Shown one piece after another: positions 1-13,045 of a stretch of 64,000 nt of DNA. The notes under the pieces were generated by a model. That model was given only the letters and a program-made list of their open reading frames with translations. It made no database searches and had not been told where the DNA came from. Position numbers and translations under genes: made by a program. The stretch is from Capitulum mitella (Eukaryota > Arthropoda > Thecostraca > Pollicipedomorpha > Pollicipedidae). Every line of letters starts with the position of its first letter. The first letter of the stretch is position 1. Where the stretch lies: NCBI GenBank assembly GCA_030062745.1, contig CP099839.1, positions 37,357,293-37,421,292 on the forward strand, given 5' to 3'.

Positions 1-855
1 CACGGCAAATAACAGAAAGAAACGGACAAAATTGTTCTAATACTACAAGGCCGGCTGGTTGGCGAGCCATGGACTTGGACAGCGACACAGAGCGAATGCA
101 TAATGCCAAGGAAGCAAATGTAGAAATGACACCGACGAAGCAAGAAAACCCCGCAGCAGCAAAACTTTCCTCGATTTCGACTCGGTGACTCGGTGGGGAT
201 TTTCAAAACATATTCGATTCTGATTCCGACTCAAAACAGATGAGTCAATTCCGGAGTCGATTCCACGAAGCTCTACGGCTACACACAAAACATGATGCAA
301 AAAGTAGTAATAAAGAGTTATTTTATCGACAAGTCACATAGCAATCTGGATGTGAATATCAGTGATTTTCTGCAAAAAATGGGACTGAATTTCCATGTAC
401 GGAAATTATTTGGCTGCGTTTTATTTTCAGGCCTTTTCTGAAAACATGCATATGATTGTTCCATGTACATAAAGTATATGGCTGTGCTTTGCTTTCGGTC
501 TCTCAGTAATAAACAAAAAGCAGATATTACTCGTAGATACAATGTCACAGCACGCTATATGGGCTTTTATTAAAATCATTCCCATATAAAGAAATCTGGT
601 GCAACTCGGCCGCTGTCACCTGGGGACAACCGCGCCGAGCCACGACTTGTTCCATGCCCAGTTGTCCCGTTCAAAAGCAATGTCTGAGGGCTGCCACCTC
701 CGCCCGGCTGCTTAGACAGCTCTGTGGTTACGGAAAGGATTCGGTCTACTAGGGCAGGATGGAGCGCTGAGCGGAGGGCAAGTGACCGATGGTTCCCTCT
801 GCCGCGCTCAGGTCCTCTGACCACCTGGTGTTGTCAGCTGAAAGTAGATATATAG

Positions 856-858
<3 letters not shown>
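1..858. other. Intergenic, nothing recognised
   Basis: Mixed-composition DNA with only short open frames. No splice-flanked coding exon, RNA gene or clear mobile element was seen. The stretch near 600-820 is more GC-rich than its surroundings but has no coding pattern I could support. Confidence 0.5.

Positions 859-911
<53 letters not shown>
859..911. repeat. (TA)n microsatellite
   Basis: About 53 bp of uninterrupted TA dinucleotide repeat. It directly precedes the first arm of the Penelope-like inverted pair; a second TA array lies at about 1052-1116. Confidence 0.9.
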
Positions 912-913
<2 letters not shown>

Positions 914-1048
914 TTCCTAGATAATGATTCAGTACACCGATCCGAACCAGTTGTTTTCCATCATCGGAAAAACTATTAAGAAGGATGGCTATGTTACTCG
1001 GAAACGTTTCTTTGGTCCTGCCAACATCATCAGAGATAATATATATTA

Positions 1049-1104
<56 letters not shown>

Positions 1105-2320
1105 TAAATATATATGCTTCTAGATAATGATACAATGTTTTATATGGAAAAAATGGCTATGTTACTGAAATTTTTGCCTGCCAACATCATCAGACAACAC
1201 AGGCATAATTGTACATAGCAATATGCGAAACACTCGTGGTTGTGTCGGGTCAAAATCACATCTCCGCATTTTAGGGCCCAAATAAGTCATTTCATTTCAT
1301 GAGAATATCTACAATCAAGCACAGAGCATACCTGTGGGCACCTCTGATGATGATGAACGCCGGAATTACCATTACCCCATACTTTTTATGTACCTTACAG
1401 TCTGGGCGCCAGAAGCTGGTCGTCACTTAGCCACAGTGTGTCCCGCATGTTCATCTGCCGATTAATGGTGGGATCTTTATCTCGGATGTAAACGGCTTGC
1501 AGCACCTTCAGCTTGCCTTTGTAAGCGCACTTGGCCAGTATAGTAGTATTGTTCACCAGTTCAGCTCTTGTCAGTTAAGATCCATGGGTGAATCTCATGT
1601 GCCGCTTCGGTGCACCATCCTTCAGGAGCATAGTCAGCCGTCTCGATAGTGAAGTCATGGTATGGCCGATGTATGACGAGTTTGATCGGCGCGCGAAGTC
1701 ACCGACAGGGCATCTGAACTCGTATACGACGTTAGTCAAGTCGCCCCGCAGCACGCTTATTTCAGAGCTCACTCAGTGCGCCGTTGTTAAACAGATTTCT
1801 TTCACCGTGCGAATGTGCCGTTGCATGAATGGGAACATGACTTGCTCTTGTACCGCAGTCGATCTGAAATGCCCTGTCGGTGACTGTGCGCGCCGACCAA
1901 ACTCGTCATACACCGGCCATACCACAACTTCACTATCTGTGCCTATCTTCACTGTGGCTAAATGACGGCCAGTCTCTAACACCCAGAATGTAACGTAGAT
2001 AAAAAAGTATGGGATAATGGCAATTCCGGCGTTCATCATTATCAGAGGTGCCCACAAGTATGTTCTGTGTTTGATTGTAGATGTTTTCATGAAATCAAAT
2101 GACTTATTTAAGCCCAAAAATACGGAGATGTGATTTTGACCCGACATGACCACGAATGTTTCGCATATTGTTATGTACCATTGTGCCATATGTTGTCTGA
2201 TAATGCTGGTAGGACCGAAAGAAACGTTTCCGAGTAATAAAGATACCCTTCTAAACGGTTTTTCCGATGATGGAAAACAATTGATTCGAAATATTGAATC
2301 ATTATACAACAAGCACGTCA
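912..2320. mobile_element. Head-to-head pair of Penelope-like element fragments
   Basis: Two diverged copies of one retroelement lie in opposite orientation. The left copy (minus strand, about 1575-1772) and the right copy (plus strand, about 1850-1960) both encode a CPVGD...SSY.GHT..SL signature, which resembles the GIY-YIG endonuclease end of Penelope-like elements. Outside these, about 1205-1435 matches the reverse complement of about 1955-2175, and about 950-1030 matches the reverse complement of about 2190-2300, so the unit is a large imperfect palindrome. The leftmost segment is duplicated in tandem (about 912-1030 and 1113-1195), the second copy being shorter. No intact reverse transcriptase is present and both copies are broken. 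The family assignment rests on the short protein motif. Confidence 0.55.
1052..1116. repeat. (TA)n microsatellite
   Basis: TA repeat with slight interruptions, between the two tandem copies of the Penelope-like segment. Confidence 0.85.
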
Positions 2321-2380
2321 ATGCCAGATATGCTGTCATATTTAACGAAACATGTTTAAGTAAAATTTGCCACCCACCGT

Positions 2381-2432
2381 AGTGTGTGTGCGTGCGTGCG
2401 TGCATGCGTGTGCGTGTGCGTGTGTGTGTGTA
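2381..2432. repeat. (TG)n/(TGCG)n microsatellite
   Basis: Alternating TG and TGCG steps for about 50 bp, immediately right of the Penelope-like palindrome. Confidence 0.85.
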
Positions 2433-2439
2433 CACGATC

Positions 2440-5400
2440 TGGTGGGCACGTTGTGGAGGGCCATTTCCTCAACATGGCCCACCGGTACGTTCGTGAAAAA
2501 AGCCCCAAGAGGAGTGCTCTTTGCTACACCGTGAATATGTTGGCAGGCTTTTCCTCCACGGCATCTGAATTGTGTCTCGGTTGTGCATGGAGTAACCATA
2601 CTTCTCAGTGTTTTTTCGGCACGGAAAAGCAATTGATGGCTATAAATCTATGTTATCCTAGACGTACTTCAGCAGTGTGCCAATGATATCGTTCGCCGAA
2701 ACGTTCGTGAACAAGTTTTCAACGGCACACAATAAATGATCCACTGTGAATCGTTAGATCTGAGTACTTTTGCGAACGCAGCGGCGGATTTGAGCATGCC
2801 CGCATTTGAGACGAATGGCGCAATGGTCCAATTGAGCTGCCTGGTTGGTTCGTACGTTAATATCAGGATTTGCGAGACGTGGGCCGGGCTGGATTTCAGC
2901 TCTCCATGATCTCCACATTGTCGTACAGATATCCTGGTACCAATTACTCGCAGGAAAAGGTATTTTTTATACGTAATATTCACATAATCTTATACATCGA
3001 CTTTCTGCACACATGAGCTCCAGCAGACTCGTGAAATCTGGGGAAAAACTCTTTTGATTCCGGCAAACTGGTTGCATGACAGGCCCGCGCTATCATTCGG
3101 CTAACTCGTGTTTCACTGCGTCATTGTTTATGTCTTCGTGAATGCAATAGAACTCAATCGCATCCGACATTTCAGTCGCCCAGTCGCAACAGGCACCACC
3201 GTCTGCACGGAGATGCCTGATGAATTTAAAGGTTGCAAGCACTAAGTAAATGCCACGCTCAGTACGAAGCCGTAAAGAATGTTGAAATCTGCGCCTTCAA
3301 TATCTGCTCACAGCTAACATTCTCAAGATTACATCAAACCTAACCTGGCCGAGTAGTACATTCTCAAGTATTAAAACAGCCATTTTCACAGGCAGAGTCG
3401 GCCCCAGGGTGCCACGGTCTGCAGTGACGGCGGCTTGCAGACAGTGCTGGAAAATATGCCACTCGGATCTTGCTAACGCAGTTGTGCTTGTGACGAACAT
3501 GCAGCAATGGGCGCTTCCTCTCCAGCGCTTACGATTTCCTCAGAGAAGCCGACTTCTGATTTCTCTGCAGATGCCGGGCACTCCTGGCTCTCTCTGCCCC
3601 CTCGGTCTTTCATCGTGGACGCTGAGATGAGTCTAGTGTTCCGTCCGCTCTCGCGATTGTTTCTGAGCATTGTGTCGCCCCCTGGCGTCCCGCGGGATTC
3701 TGATGATTGGGCGATACGGGTCTGGCCTTGAGCATAACTAACGTCAAAAGGACGCCGAATAACTGCTAGGCTCGGGTAACACTTGGGATACGCGCTGAGT
3801 GACGTTAGGCTTAACGGCATGTGATACACCATTATGACGCACTGCAATTTGCTTTCCAGAAAGTTACGATCAACATTCTGTAACGGTGCTCATGTCGCAC
3901 GCATTGCCGGTCGGCTGACTGGTCTCTTTGGGTCGGCACTTTTGTTCGGTAGTTTTCTTCGCCGGGTCCTCTTTGTTGAAAATAAAGACATTGTCAGAAA
4001 AAGGCATCATTTGCGCGAACGGATTTTGTGGAATGACAGTAGCAACATTAAATCGCATGAGTTGGGTACGTGGACACATAAAAAACAATTATTTATGTTA
4101 TTGCCTGTTCTGAATTTACTGTCAAAAGTAATTTTCCGTGCGTCGTTCAATATTCGTTTCAAAGGTTGGTGCATCTCCGGCATTCGACGAAAAGACTGCT
4201 CGTTGCAATGCATCGGGTACATGGGGGCTCGCGACACACGTTTTTTCCTTTTCTTATCCTGAACTTTTTTACACCAGGTTTGCCTGATTGTCGGAGCAAG
4301 TTCAAGAAACCAAAGCAGTGAGTGATTGTAATCTACTGGAATCGTCAATGGTGTGTGCAGAAAAACAAACTACCGTTTTCTTCTTCCGTACTTCCTTTTC
4401 TGTTTCTGTTGGATTTGCCACTGCATATATTTTCTGCATATTGCATATGTTTTCTGTCGTGCATGCATGCTGCACTACTGACATCATAGGATTGTAATAA
4501 ATTATACAAGACATTGATAGGTTTGAATCGATGTCAGAGCCCTCCAAAATTCCTGCACTTGGCTCCGCCCTTAACCCGGCACCACCTGGGGGGGATGTCA
4601 AATAGGGCACCCCTTCGATTTTTCTCAAATGATTTCTGAACTGTTAGAGTCAGCCGAACCAAATTTTCCGCATTTGTTCATCAATCAATTTTATATATTT
4701 TGACATCAAAACTCTTTCTTCCATTCCAGGTTACGTCATGGGGATATAACGTCATAAATGAACCCTTGCATGCATGTTTTTGCCTCTGCGGGTGGTGGCG
4801 CGAACATGCTTTGCTTTTTGATTATATTCGCGAATATAATGCATGAATTATTTGGGTTCTTTATAGGACAACATCCCAAAAAGGATATAAAAACGTAACA
4901 ATTCAACATTAGAGGTCATGCTAGGTCACATGTATGATGCCAATTGGACTGATTTGCATTGAAGGTGATAGAAGCGGTCGCTGCTGACTCTTCCAATGGT
5001 TCAAGCCAGACAAGCAAACCTATATCCGCCTCTTAGCAAAGTTATTCAAATGCAAAATGAGGTCGTGTCAGGTCTCGTCAGAGGTAGATGTCGGAAACGA
5101 AATGAACTGCAACATTGTCCTTGGAACATTGCTCAGCAGCAGAGAGCAATTATTGTTTATAGTCAGAGAAGGAAAAATGGTTATCTGTTCTGGCCTGGCT
5201 TGACCTTCACCCGATAAAGGACAGACAGTGCAGATTTAATTATCACGAGATGTCATTTCAGTTCTGTACTTGACGCAATTAAGTATTCCCATCGAGTAAT
5301 TATTACTCTTTGTCAAGGGGAATAAAGGAGGTTAACCTGACCTGATCTAAAGTGACCTTGACTGGATGAAAAGCAGGCAATGCAAAACTGATCATCAGAA

Positions 5401-6700
5401 GGTTTCACTTCCGTCATTTTTGTCACACGCATCAGAACACCTGCGGGTAAATTCGATCTCTGAAATGTTAAATAAGACGGATATTTTATCTGACCTGCAT
5501 TGACCTTGACCCGGCATGTTTTAGGCATGTTTCTGCTGTAGAAGATCGTGGCCTTTCGTTTGATATCCAGCTGAAGTCTCAGAGACCAAAGTTGTGGATG
5601 GTATGATGCACAAACCGATGTCAATTTTTCCGACAATATGTTATGCATTTTAGTGACCTCTGACGTCATCAGTCACATGACTAGGGCTAACATATTATTT
5701 TCTGAAACGCGAGACTCAGGGCTTTCGATTGGTGGAAGACAGGTTCAGATCCGACGGTTAGATCCTGAGATAACACGGGCGTCCCCTTTTTGAAACCCCA
5801 GGCGGTCGCGGGTTTGAAAACACGCTAGGCAGTGCCTGGTTAAATCATATTTGTTTTCAGTCTATCCACTTACACATGTCGATACCTTCCTGCTATGGTG
5901 TATCATAAATCTGCCTCCTGACAGCTCCTAGACATTTTATGCACTATGCTCATCAACTATTGGCTTACATCAGCGATAACGAAAGAACTCAGTGCGCGTC
6001 TGAAACGACCGCAGAATGGCGATAATAAAATGACATGCCTCTCAGAAACGTCTCCCTGAGCTGCTACTTGTCCTCGCAGTACACTCAGATTTAGTGTACT
6101 TTATACAAAAGATATGTGGCGAAAAAAAACGCACGAAAAATCACAACTTTGCGCTATTAATGTGATACCGCAAACGGTTTGACTTTGGCGCAAAAAAGAC
6201 GCTTGGGGATCGAATCGGCTTCCGCATGACAATAAGGTTACAACATTTTTTTTTTTTAATCTTTAGAACGTGTTTTCAACTGAGGCAGTCATGCCGCATC
6301 TCATGTCCTGAGCATTTGTTTCCTTTTTAACATACATCATGCCTCGAAACTCTATCTTTGCGGTGTTTCAAATCGGTTTCCCACCAGTTTCCATCGTGCC
6401 ATATATTGCCAACTGTTGGTCGACACGAGCGGGTGCAGGTCAATAAACGCGAGCAAAAGACCCGTGCTGGGTCATCGTGCACGGCAACGCTAGCAGATAT
6501 TTTTTTATTCAAAACAGTTTTTTACGTCTTAATGGTTTTTGTGGTTTAACGGTTTTTATACGTCCGGGAGTTTCTCAGAATATTTGCGATTTGAAAACTG
6601 AATTGAAATTGGGCATGAAAAATAAAAAAAAAATAAAACTATGATAACAAACATTTTTCGATTCACTGCATTTATTTCAAAAAGTGGACTAAGGAGGAAT
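2440..6700. other. Intergenic or intronic DNA without recognised genes
   Basis: No exon could be supported. About 3490-3750 is open on both strands for 70-120 codons but has no matching splice phase. About 4910-5660 is rich in TGACC/GGTCA half-sites and resembles the repeat material near 23-25 kb. If the minus-strand exon at 6770-6828 is real, this stretch would be its downstream intron. Confidence 0.4.
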
Positions 6701-6769
6701 TCTCCCTTTTACTAACGCCAATGATAAGAACGCAATAGTGGTACTACTGAGACAGAAAACGCGGCTCAC

Positions 6770-6828
6770 CTGTCGTCGTGCGCCAGCTGGACGGCGCCCG
6801 GGCCGGCCACCTCAGTGACGTGCCCCAT
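6770..6828 (-). CDS. Probable first coding exon of an unidentified minus-strand gene
   Basis: On the minus strand an ATG in perfect Kozak context (GCCGCCATGG) opens a 59-nt frame reading MGHVTEVAGPGAVQLAHDD. It ends at CGACAG followed by a consensus donor GTGAGC. The exon sits in a GC- and CpG-rich island that stands out from its AT-rich flanks, as expected for a promoter and 5' UTR. The frame would continue in phase 2 into an exon to the left, but I could not find a phase-compatible partner before position 1, so the rest of the gene may lie in or beyond the left edge. I do not recognise the peptide. An alternative is a chance Kozak match inside a CpG island. Confidence 0.45.
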
Positions 6829-7010
6829 GGCGGCGGCCGGACGGCGGTGTCGTCGGCGCCGACACCGGGGATCGACTGCGGCCGGTCGGCCGTCGCCGTC
6901 GACTTTATCTCGCTGACGGCAGCAGGGCGGCCGCAAACTGACGGCTGCGTGCCCGCCCGATACAGAGCAGCGGAGAGAACGGAAAGAGCAGCGCGGCGAT
7001 AAGGCACGAA
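6829..7010 (-). promoter_or_regulatory. CpG-rich promoter/5' UTR candidate
   Basis: About 180 bp of GC-rich, CpG-dense sequence directly upstream, on the minus strand, of the Kozak-flanked ATG at 6828. It ends abruptly in a GACA/GACG simple repeat. It is interpreted as the unmethylated promoter and 5' leader of the gene starting there. Confidence 0.35.
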
Positions 7011-7035
7011 TAGAGCAGAAAAAGAGGAACATGTT

Positions 7036-7095
7036 GACCGGCAGAGACAGACAGACAGGCAGACGGACGGACGGACAGACGGGCAGACAGACGAG
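7036..7095. repeat. (GACA)n/(GACG)n microsatellite
   Basis: Imperfect tetranucleotide array of GACA, GGCA and GACG steps, about 60 bp, at the upstream edge of the CpG-rich island. Confidence 0.8.
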
Positions 7096-7249
7096 GAGAA
7101 AGGGGTAGGGAGGGAAAGATAAGGAAGAAAGGAAATGGATGTGCTTCCATCGGTATTAACCCAAAGCAACCAGGTTATATCTGTTGAACCAAATATTTTC
7201 ATTGACGAGTAGAATTATGTTCTCCGTTGATTCATCGTCAGTCGATCAG

Positions 7250-10200
7250 AAACACATGACATGAATGGCATGATAGAAACACATGAAAAGCAATGATATA
7301 ATCAGATGATATGGTGACATGATGATATGATCAGAAAAGATGATATGATGACATGACTAGAAACGCATGGCAAACATGATATACGCGTCTTTTTTAACAG
7401 CGTGGATCAATTAGTCAAGTAATTCCATTTTTAACATGTATAGCACTACCATACTTTCTATGCAAACAACTGATGCAAGCACGAGCACGGAGAGCGAAGA
7501 GCTGCAACGCGAGCAAATACTAGGAAGCGCAAACATTAGGGCGAATTCGAGGCGAGAGTAAATGCCAGTACTGGAAAAAGCGAAGGTGAAGGCAGGGGCG
7601 AAAGGCAAGATGGCAGCAATCACAGAGATAAATGCGAACGAGCGATACCCTCAATGAATACGATAAGCTCAAAGCAAGAAACGTTCCTAGCAAAATTCGG
7701 GAGCTATCGAATGTAATTCCAATGTCAAACAGTAATAATATTTGTAATCTATGATACATCCCTTTCAGCTGTTGTGCCCCTAAGAAAATCATGGCTGCGT
7801 TTCTAGCCAAAACGCCGTCATGAAAACAACACGCAACGTGCCCATCACCAGCAAGATCGAATTGCGTGTCCATTGACTTGCATTTCCACTGACGCTGAGC
7901 AATGGTCCATATTGGGACATCCCTACTGCTCTTGCAACCATTTTCGGAAGCGCTGGATAACACTTCCGACTGTATTTCAGTCCGAACAGTGTATTTCAGC
8001 CTCATTAAGGTAAATTTCAAGTCACATGGTCTTCCACGCGAGAATCTCTTGACGTGAACAGCATGAGCACAACCAGCTTTAACCCGCCACTGACTGTATG
8101 CTGTGACGTACCAGTCCACCCAATAACGGGCAAAAATTTCCCCTTCATGGACGTTTCTTGAACTGACAGACGGAATGGAATAACTAAACGATAAACAACA
8201 CCCTTTGTCGTGCGCACTTGGGACATCAAGAATAAGTCCGGAGCAACAGTGAAGTCATAGGTCGAGGCCACGTCTAAAGCTGTTATTTTTTTAGTGATTT
8301 TTGGGCTGAGGCAATATACCATCACATTTCATAACGCCCCGTCACAAATAACCTAGATACTTAAAGCATATCATGCACATCAAAATTACAACATTCGTTA
8401 AGGTCACAGGTCAAGGTCAAATGACTCAACGTTCAACGGTGTATTTTGTGACGAACAGCTGTGTCGATTTTAGCAAATCGAAGTTATTTAGCACTGTATT
8501 ATACGGTCTCAAAAAATGCCACAAAACCTTGAAACGGCTTGCGCGACATTTCTTTTGTGACGTGAATTGACAGAGCATTTGAGAAGTATAAGAATATTTC
8601 ACTTGTGATGACGTGGTCAGGGTTATTAAACATTTATCTCTCATGGCATACGACCACGTATCACGTCCTTTAACTGATGTGTTTCGGCCAAGAATGAGAA
8701 ATTTCAATCAGACGCAAATTAATGTCATATTCCAGTCAGAACTGGGTCATAAAGTCGCCTTTATGGCCCAATTTTGTCAGGAGCTTGGATGACAATGATG
8801 CAGATTTGTATGCCAAAACCTGGGGAATAGACAGGGAAAAATACTGAAAGTCTCATGTCGGTGCCTTTGTTTGTTTTTTTTTTAGACATGTCAGAAATCC
8901 GCCACGGGGTAAATGTTTGTCTCTTCCTCCAGCCAACGGTGAGTTTATTGAAGAACAGGATCATATGCTGTTGACTGTTCCTTCTCTTTTTTGCCGTCAT
9001 ACTCAAACGGACTCAGCTGGACCTAAGCGCTGTGGTGGTTGTCGGTTTCATCCAGGGGACTGCCTAATGAATACGAATTACATGTTTTATTTCATTACGC
9101 GATGCCATACGTCGGTACACTGTCGGTATCGTGATCCCAAAATGTTAATTTTCGGCAGGATATTTGGGTTTCGTAGAACATTTAACTGCCTTGGAAGGAA
9201 TATTGCGGATTTTGTTCGCAGTTAGGTCACAGTTAAGATTACCAGGGATCACTGCAGATCATGACACTTGTAGAAACATTTTTAGCAGAAAATCTTGGTC
9301 ATCTAGCATTATATGCGTCCCGAAACCATGTTTTGATTCACCTACTCTGTGCTGGAAAAGGACCCTAAAGATCCAGGTTGGTCATTTCAGACGAAACCGA
9401 AAATGGAGGAGAAATGCCGAGATATTTACATATTTGACAAAGGAAACATGCAAATGTGCAAATCTTACTTGGAGATAACTTGTTCTACGGCGAGGTTTGC
9501 TGGAGACACTTTGGACAGTTTTTTTAGACCTAAGTATTAAATGTTTTGGACATCACATTGTTATCTCAGTCACCACATCTGATCTCCTGAGTGATGATTT
9601 GATACGTTCTGAGCAAGATGCTCCTTTTTATATCTACGACTGACTTTTCCGTGATTCACACGCGAGCGATGGGCTTGAGTTTTCATTGCGCACTTGAAAT
9701 GATTCAGCTGTGGATATGAGCGCTATATGAGCACATTGTCGACGGTCCCGAATCATCGACTTACAAGGATAGGGCAGAGGCTCAGACGCGCCCCATTTTT
9801 CCTGTTCCGCAAGCACCACAACAAAACGGAGAAAAGTCCCAAAATTTTTAGTCCTACTCCGTACATCAATAGTGCACAGTTTGGGGAAAATGCTTCCGAG
9901 TTTGCCGAAATTCACGTGCATATGATGCCATAATGATGACGATGTTTTACAATTTTGCAGTTTTTCCGACTTGGCTTTGATCTTCATCGATACGTTAATC
10001 ATGTTAGATAGCCTGTGTGCAGTATACCTTATAAGGTCTTGATACGTCAGTGGAACTGTCTAGGAGTTCACGGCTCTTTGTAGGTCAAAATACTCTACTG
10101 GCGGTTTTCAGACATGTCAATTTACCTTTTAAAACCAACTGTGACAGCCATTCCAAAATTTTCCGGTGCAGACGCAAGTACACAGAGAAATTCTATGGGG

Positions 10201-11837
10201 TTTTACGGTGTTCATGAACTTTTATACGCTATATAGGCCTACTGCAAACTGACATGTAATTAAGCTTTTAGCATTCGTAGACTTAACGTCGGGTCAAAAC
10301 CCCTGTGTCCTAGTTTTTCTCGATAATTTCAACAATTATGACTTCACGTTGATGAAACTTTGCATATTGTCATTTCATGTTAAGCTCTCAAAGCGCTTAA
10401 GCGGAAGATCGAGAGCAAGCCAAAGCAAGCGAAAACAGACTGAAAATGTTCAGTAAAAATCGGATCACAAATACGGGCACCTTTAATGAACGTTCAGTGT
10501 TAAGAAAAAAATCATGGTGACTCAACACCTCATTCAGAGAATACGGACGCATGACGTCATTCATTCAGCGTCAGGCTCCGCCCATTTCCGGAGACGGACG
10601 AACTGCGGTCAGGTCATTCCTGTCGGTGCTGCCGAGCGGGAGGGTGGCGCGTTATAACCTGCCCACAGTTCCACGGCACTGAAAAAAGCTGAAGATGAAG
10701 CCGCACAACAAAAATGCTGTGGAGAGACAGCAATGACTATGAATCTGAGATCAAGGATGCATCATCATGGGCAGTCAGAAGAACATGAAAGGAAACGTAG
10801 GTTTCCCTGCATGGATAGTCGGGAGCCAGAAGTCCATCCAAGTTCAAGCAGGACCATCAAGTCCATTTGCAGATGGAATTGTTAAATTCCATGGTTTGCC
10901 CGGGTCATCAGTGCGGGGTGTAAGTTCGGAGCAGACGCGGATCTTGACGATGCGGAAGAAGGGCTCGGTCATAAAAGAGCACAACACTCCCGAGCCGACA
11001 ATGCTCCCGCAAAACAAACAAGGCAGTACAAGAGAAGAGGCATGCTCCGCTGAGCCCCGTCCGGATTCGTGCCCGCCTGCATGTAGCTTTACCCGATATA
11101 ATGCACTTGATCTGAATTTTCCTCAAGCATGTCGTTATTCAGACCGACGACATAAGTGGCCTGAAAGCATTCACAACCAGCGCATTAAGATTCACCGGCC
11201 CGGCCCATTAAGGCCGACCCGTTCTGGCGCTCTTCTCCGATCAGCAGCGCATCCATATGTATCAGTAAAATATTAAAGACAGGTTTAAGCTGATAACACA
11301 GACATGTGGCATTCCTCCAGCATTTACGCCAAGACGTCCATTGGTATACTTCCAACCGATGGTCTTAGGGAGGGACTTGAGTACGTTTTGTTCTCATTCT
11401 TTGTTGCACCTATATGCCTCCTGTAATCAGTCGGGTCGGTTGCGTCGCGAAACACGGGCGGATAAGGTGACATTCTGGTATGACGTGATCTGGGACTCAA
11501 AGCCTCTACCCCAGCGTGCCCAGTAACATGGATTTTAGGCGCGTTGGCTGTTATGGGAAATACTTTTTGTTTCCGTCCAATTTTGACGAACCTTTTTCAC
11601 AAATTGGCGCGTAAGGTAAAATGGCGACTGGTAAGGCTTCATCAACGACAAGCCATTAATATTGAAATTATTGAGACAATTAAGAGACTTTGCAGGCTTT
11701 GACTCTAACAGGAGGGTGATCTGTTTTAGGGGCCACGGCTAATAGACGTGCGGACATTTGCTTTGTGGATGCGGAAAAAGCCCTCGCACCGGTAAGGTTT
11801 CTCCATTTTTCGTTGGCTGCAGAAACACAGCTTGCTA

Positions 11838-11840
<3 letters not shown>
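7250..11840. other. Intergenic DNA, unassigned open frames only
   Basis: About 7255-7380 is cryptic simple sequence built from ATGATATGA and ACATGA-like words. The longest open frames are a 199-codon minus frame at 7520-8119 and a 169-codon plus frame at 10767-11276. Neither shows a domain, signal peptide or convincing splice context. The minus strand at about 10900-11050 has coding-like wording (MTEPFFRIVKIRVC) that could be an exon, but no acceptor and donor pair supports it. Confidence 0.3.
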
Positions 11841-11841
<1 letters not shown>

Positions 11842-11886
<45 letters not shown>

Positions 11887-11990
11887 TATACATCGTCACA
11901 TATAGTGTAACATAACATATAACAGCTTGCTAACATATATATATATATATATATATATATGTATACATATATATGTACATGCATATATAT
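11842..11990. repeat. Duplicated (TA)n microsatellite
   Basis: Two TA arrays (about 11842-11892 and 11936-11990), each preceded by the same CAGCTTGCTAA word, so the microsatellite and its left flank were duplicated together. Confidence 0.8.
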
Positions 11991-12894
11991 GGGTATAAAG
12001 GGGTTTCCGACACCTTGAAAGCTAGTCATTATGCCCAAACATGTCCCATGATGTCGGAAAGAGCCACGTGATGGCGCATGCCGCCCTGTACACGGCCACA
12101 CGTCATTCATCAGTGACACCAAGAAACCCAGTTAGACGTATCAGAATCCACATGATGCTGTTTCTGATTGAACGAGTGATGAAATGGCTAGACATAACTC
12201 GTCCGTTCCGTCAGGTTGAATGCTGAAGAGTGTTGGAAATAGCATATTGTTGGTAGTTCCGAAAGCAAAGGCAAAATGGCGCCATTCATCTTTTTTAATG
12301 GTCCAAAGGAGGGCACAGTGCAAAACTTCAAACATCATCCTTCTGATGGTGAGTGCGATGATTCCTTTCATGCACAAACTTCCCGTAATGACTGTTTAAA
12401 TGTAATGAGCGCCGCGGAGCATGGGTCTATTAGAGAGTTAACATGACTTTATCTCGACCTGAGTTCATTTTACCTCAAAATGGCATGACATTTTCATCAG
12501 TAAATGCCTTAAATTTGACGCCGAAATGCAAGACACTAAGGTATCGATACACTATTGCCTGCGCTGGGTTTAAATGCTTATCCGATTGCTGTTCAGTTGC
12601 AAGAAGAAATTTTGTTCCGTTCGCTTTCACACTAGAAGCCAATGTCGAGTCTAAGTTTCGACCCCTTCGCAATGTCGTTACACTGTCGCTTGCATTTCTC
12701 TGGCCGCGCCTGCTCCCTAGCGGTGAACCTGTTTTTCTCATACACACGTGTTGGGCACTCTGTGCATAGTTTTCCACGCATTTCGGCCTTTGGAAATCTG
12801 TCACCTCCGACTTTTATGCGAAGAACTTTACCCCCGAAATTGGTCGTGACCTAGACTCGAAATATAGTCATTATCTCCAAACATGTGACCTACC

Positions 12895-13045
12895 CGGGGT
12901 GGAACGCGTCGAGCATAATCGATTGCCGTTTGAATCAGCCGAATTGGCGCATTGATTGCCGACAAATTGGGTGGGGCGTGTGACGCCTCTTGCCAGCAGG
13001 TGCAAGGTTACTTCACAATGGCGAAATTACCCTGGCAACTGCTGG
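12895..13045. repeat. Interspersed repeat, copy 1 (partner near 14320-14470)
   Basis: The words ATCAGCCGAATTG, GAT..CGAT and CTTC/CC..CAAG..GTGCAA..GGTTA recur in the same order and orientation about 1.4 kb downstream, at 14320-14470. A second shared pair lies at about 10190-10290 and 14040-14100 (GTGTTCATG.ACTTTTA). These are diverged interspersed repeats of unknown family. Confidence 0.4.

Noticed and set aside
3473-3847. Candidate second exon for the gene starting at 6828
   Set aside because: The open block ends at a plausible donor (GTAAGC), but the only acceptor giving its frame needs phase 1 whereas the first exon ends in phase 2.
7520-8119. 199-codon minus frame
   Set aside because: No domain, no start context, no splice partner, and amino-acid usage looks random. 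A frame of this length is not surprising in 64 kb.
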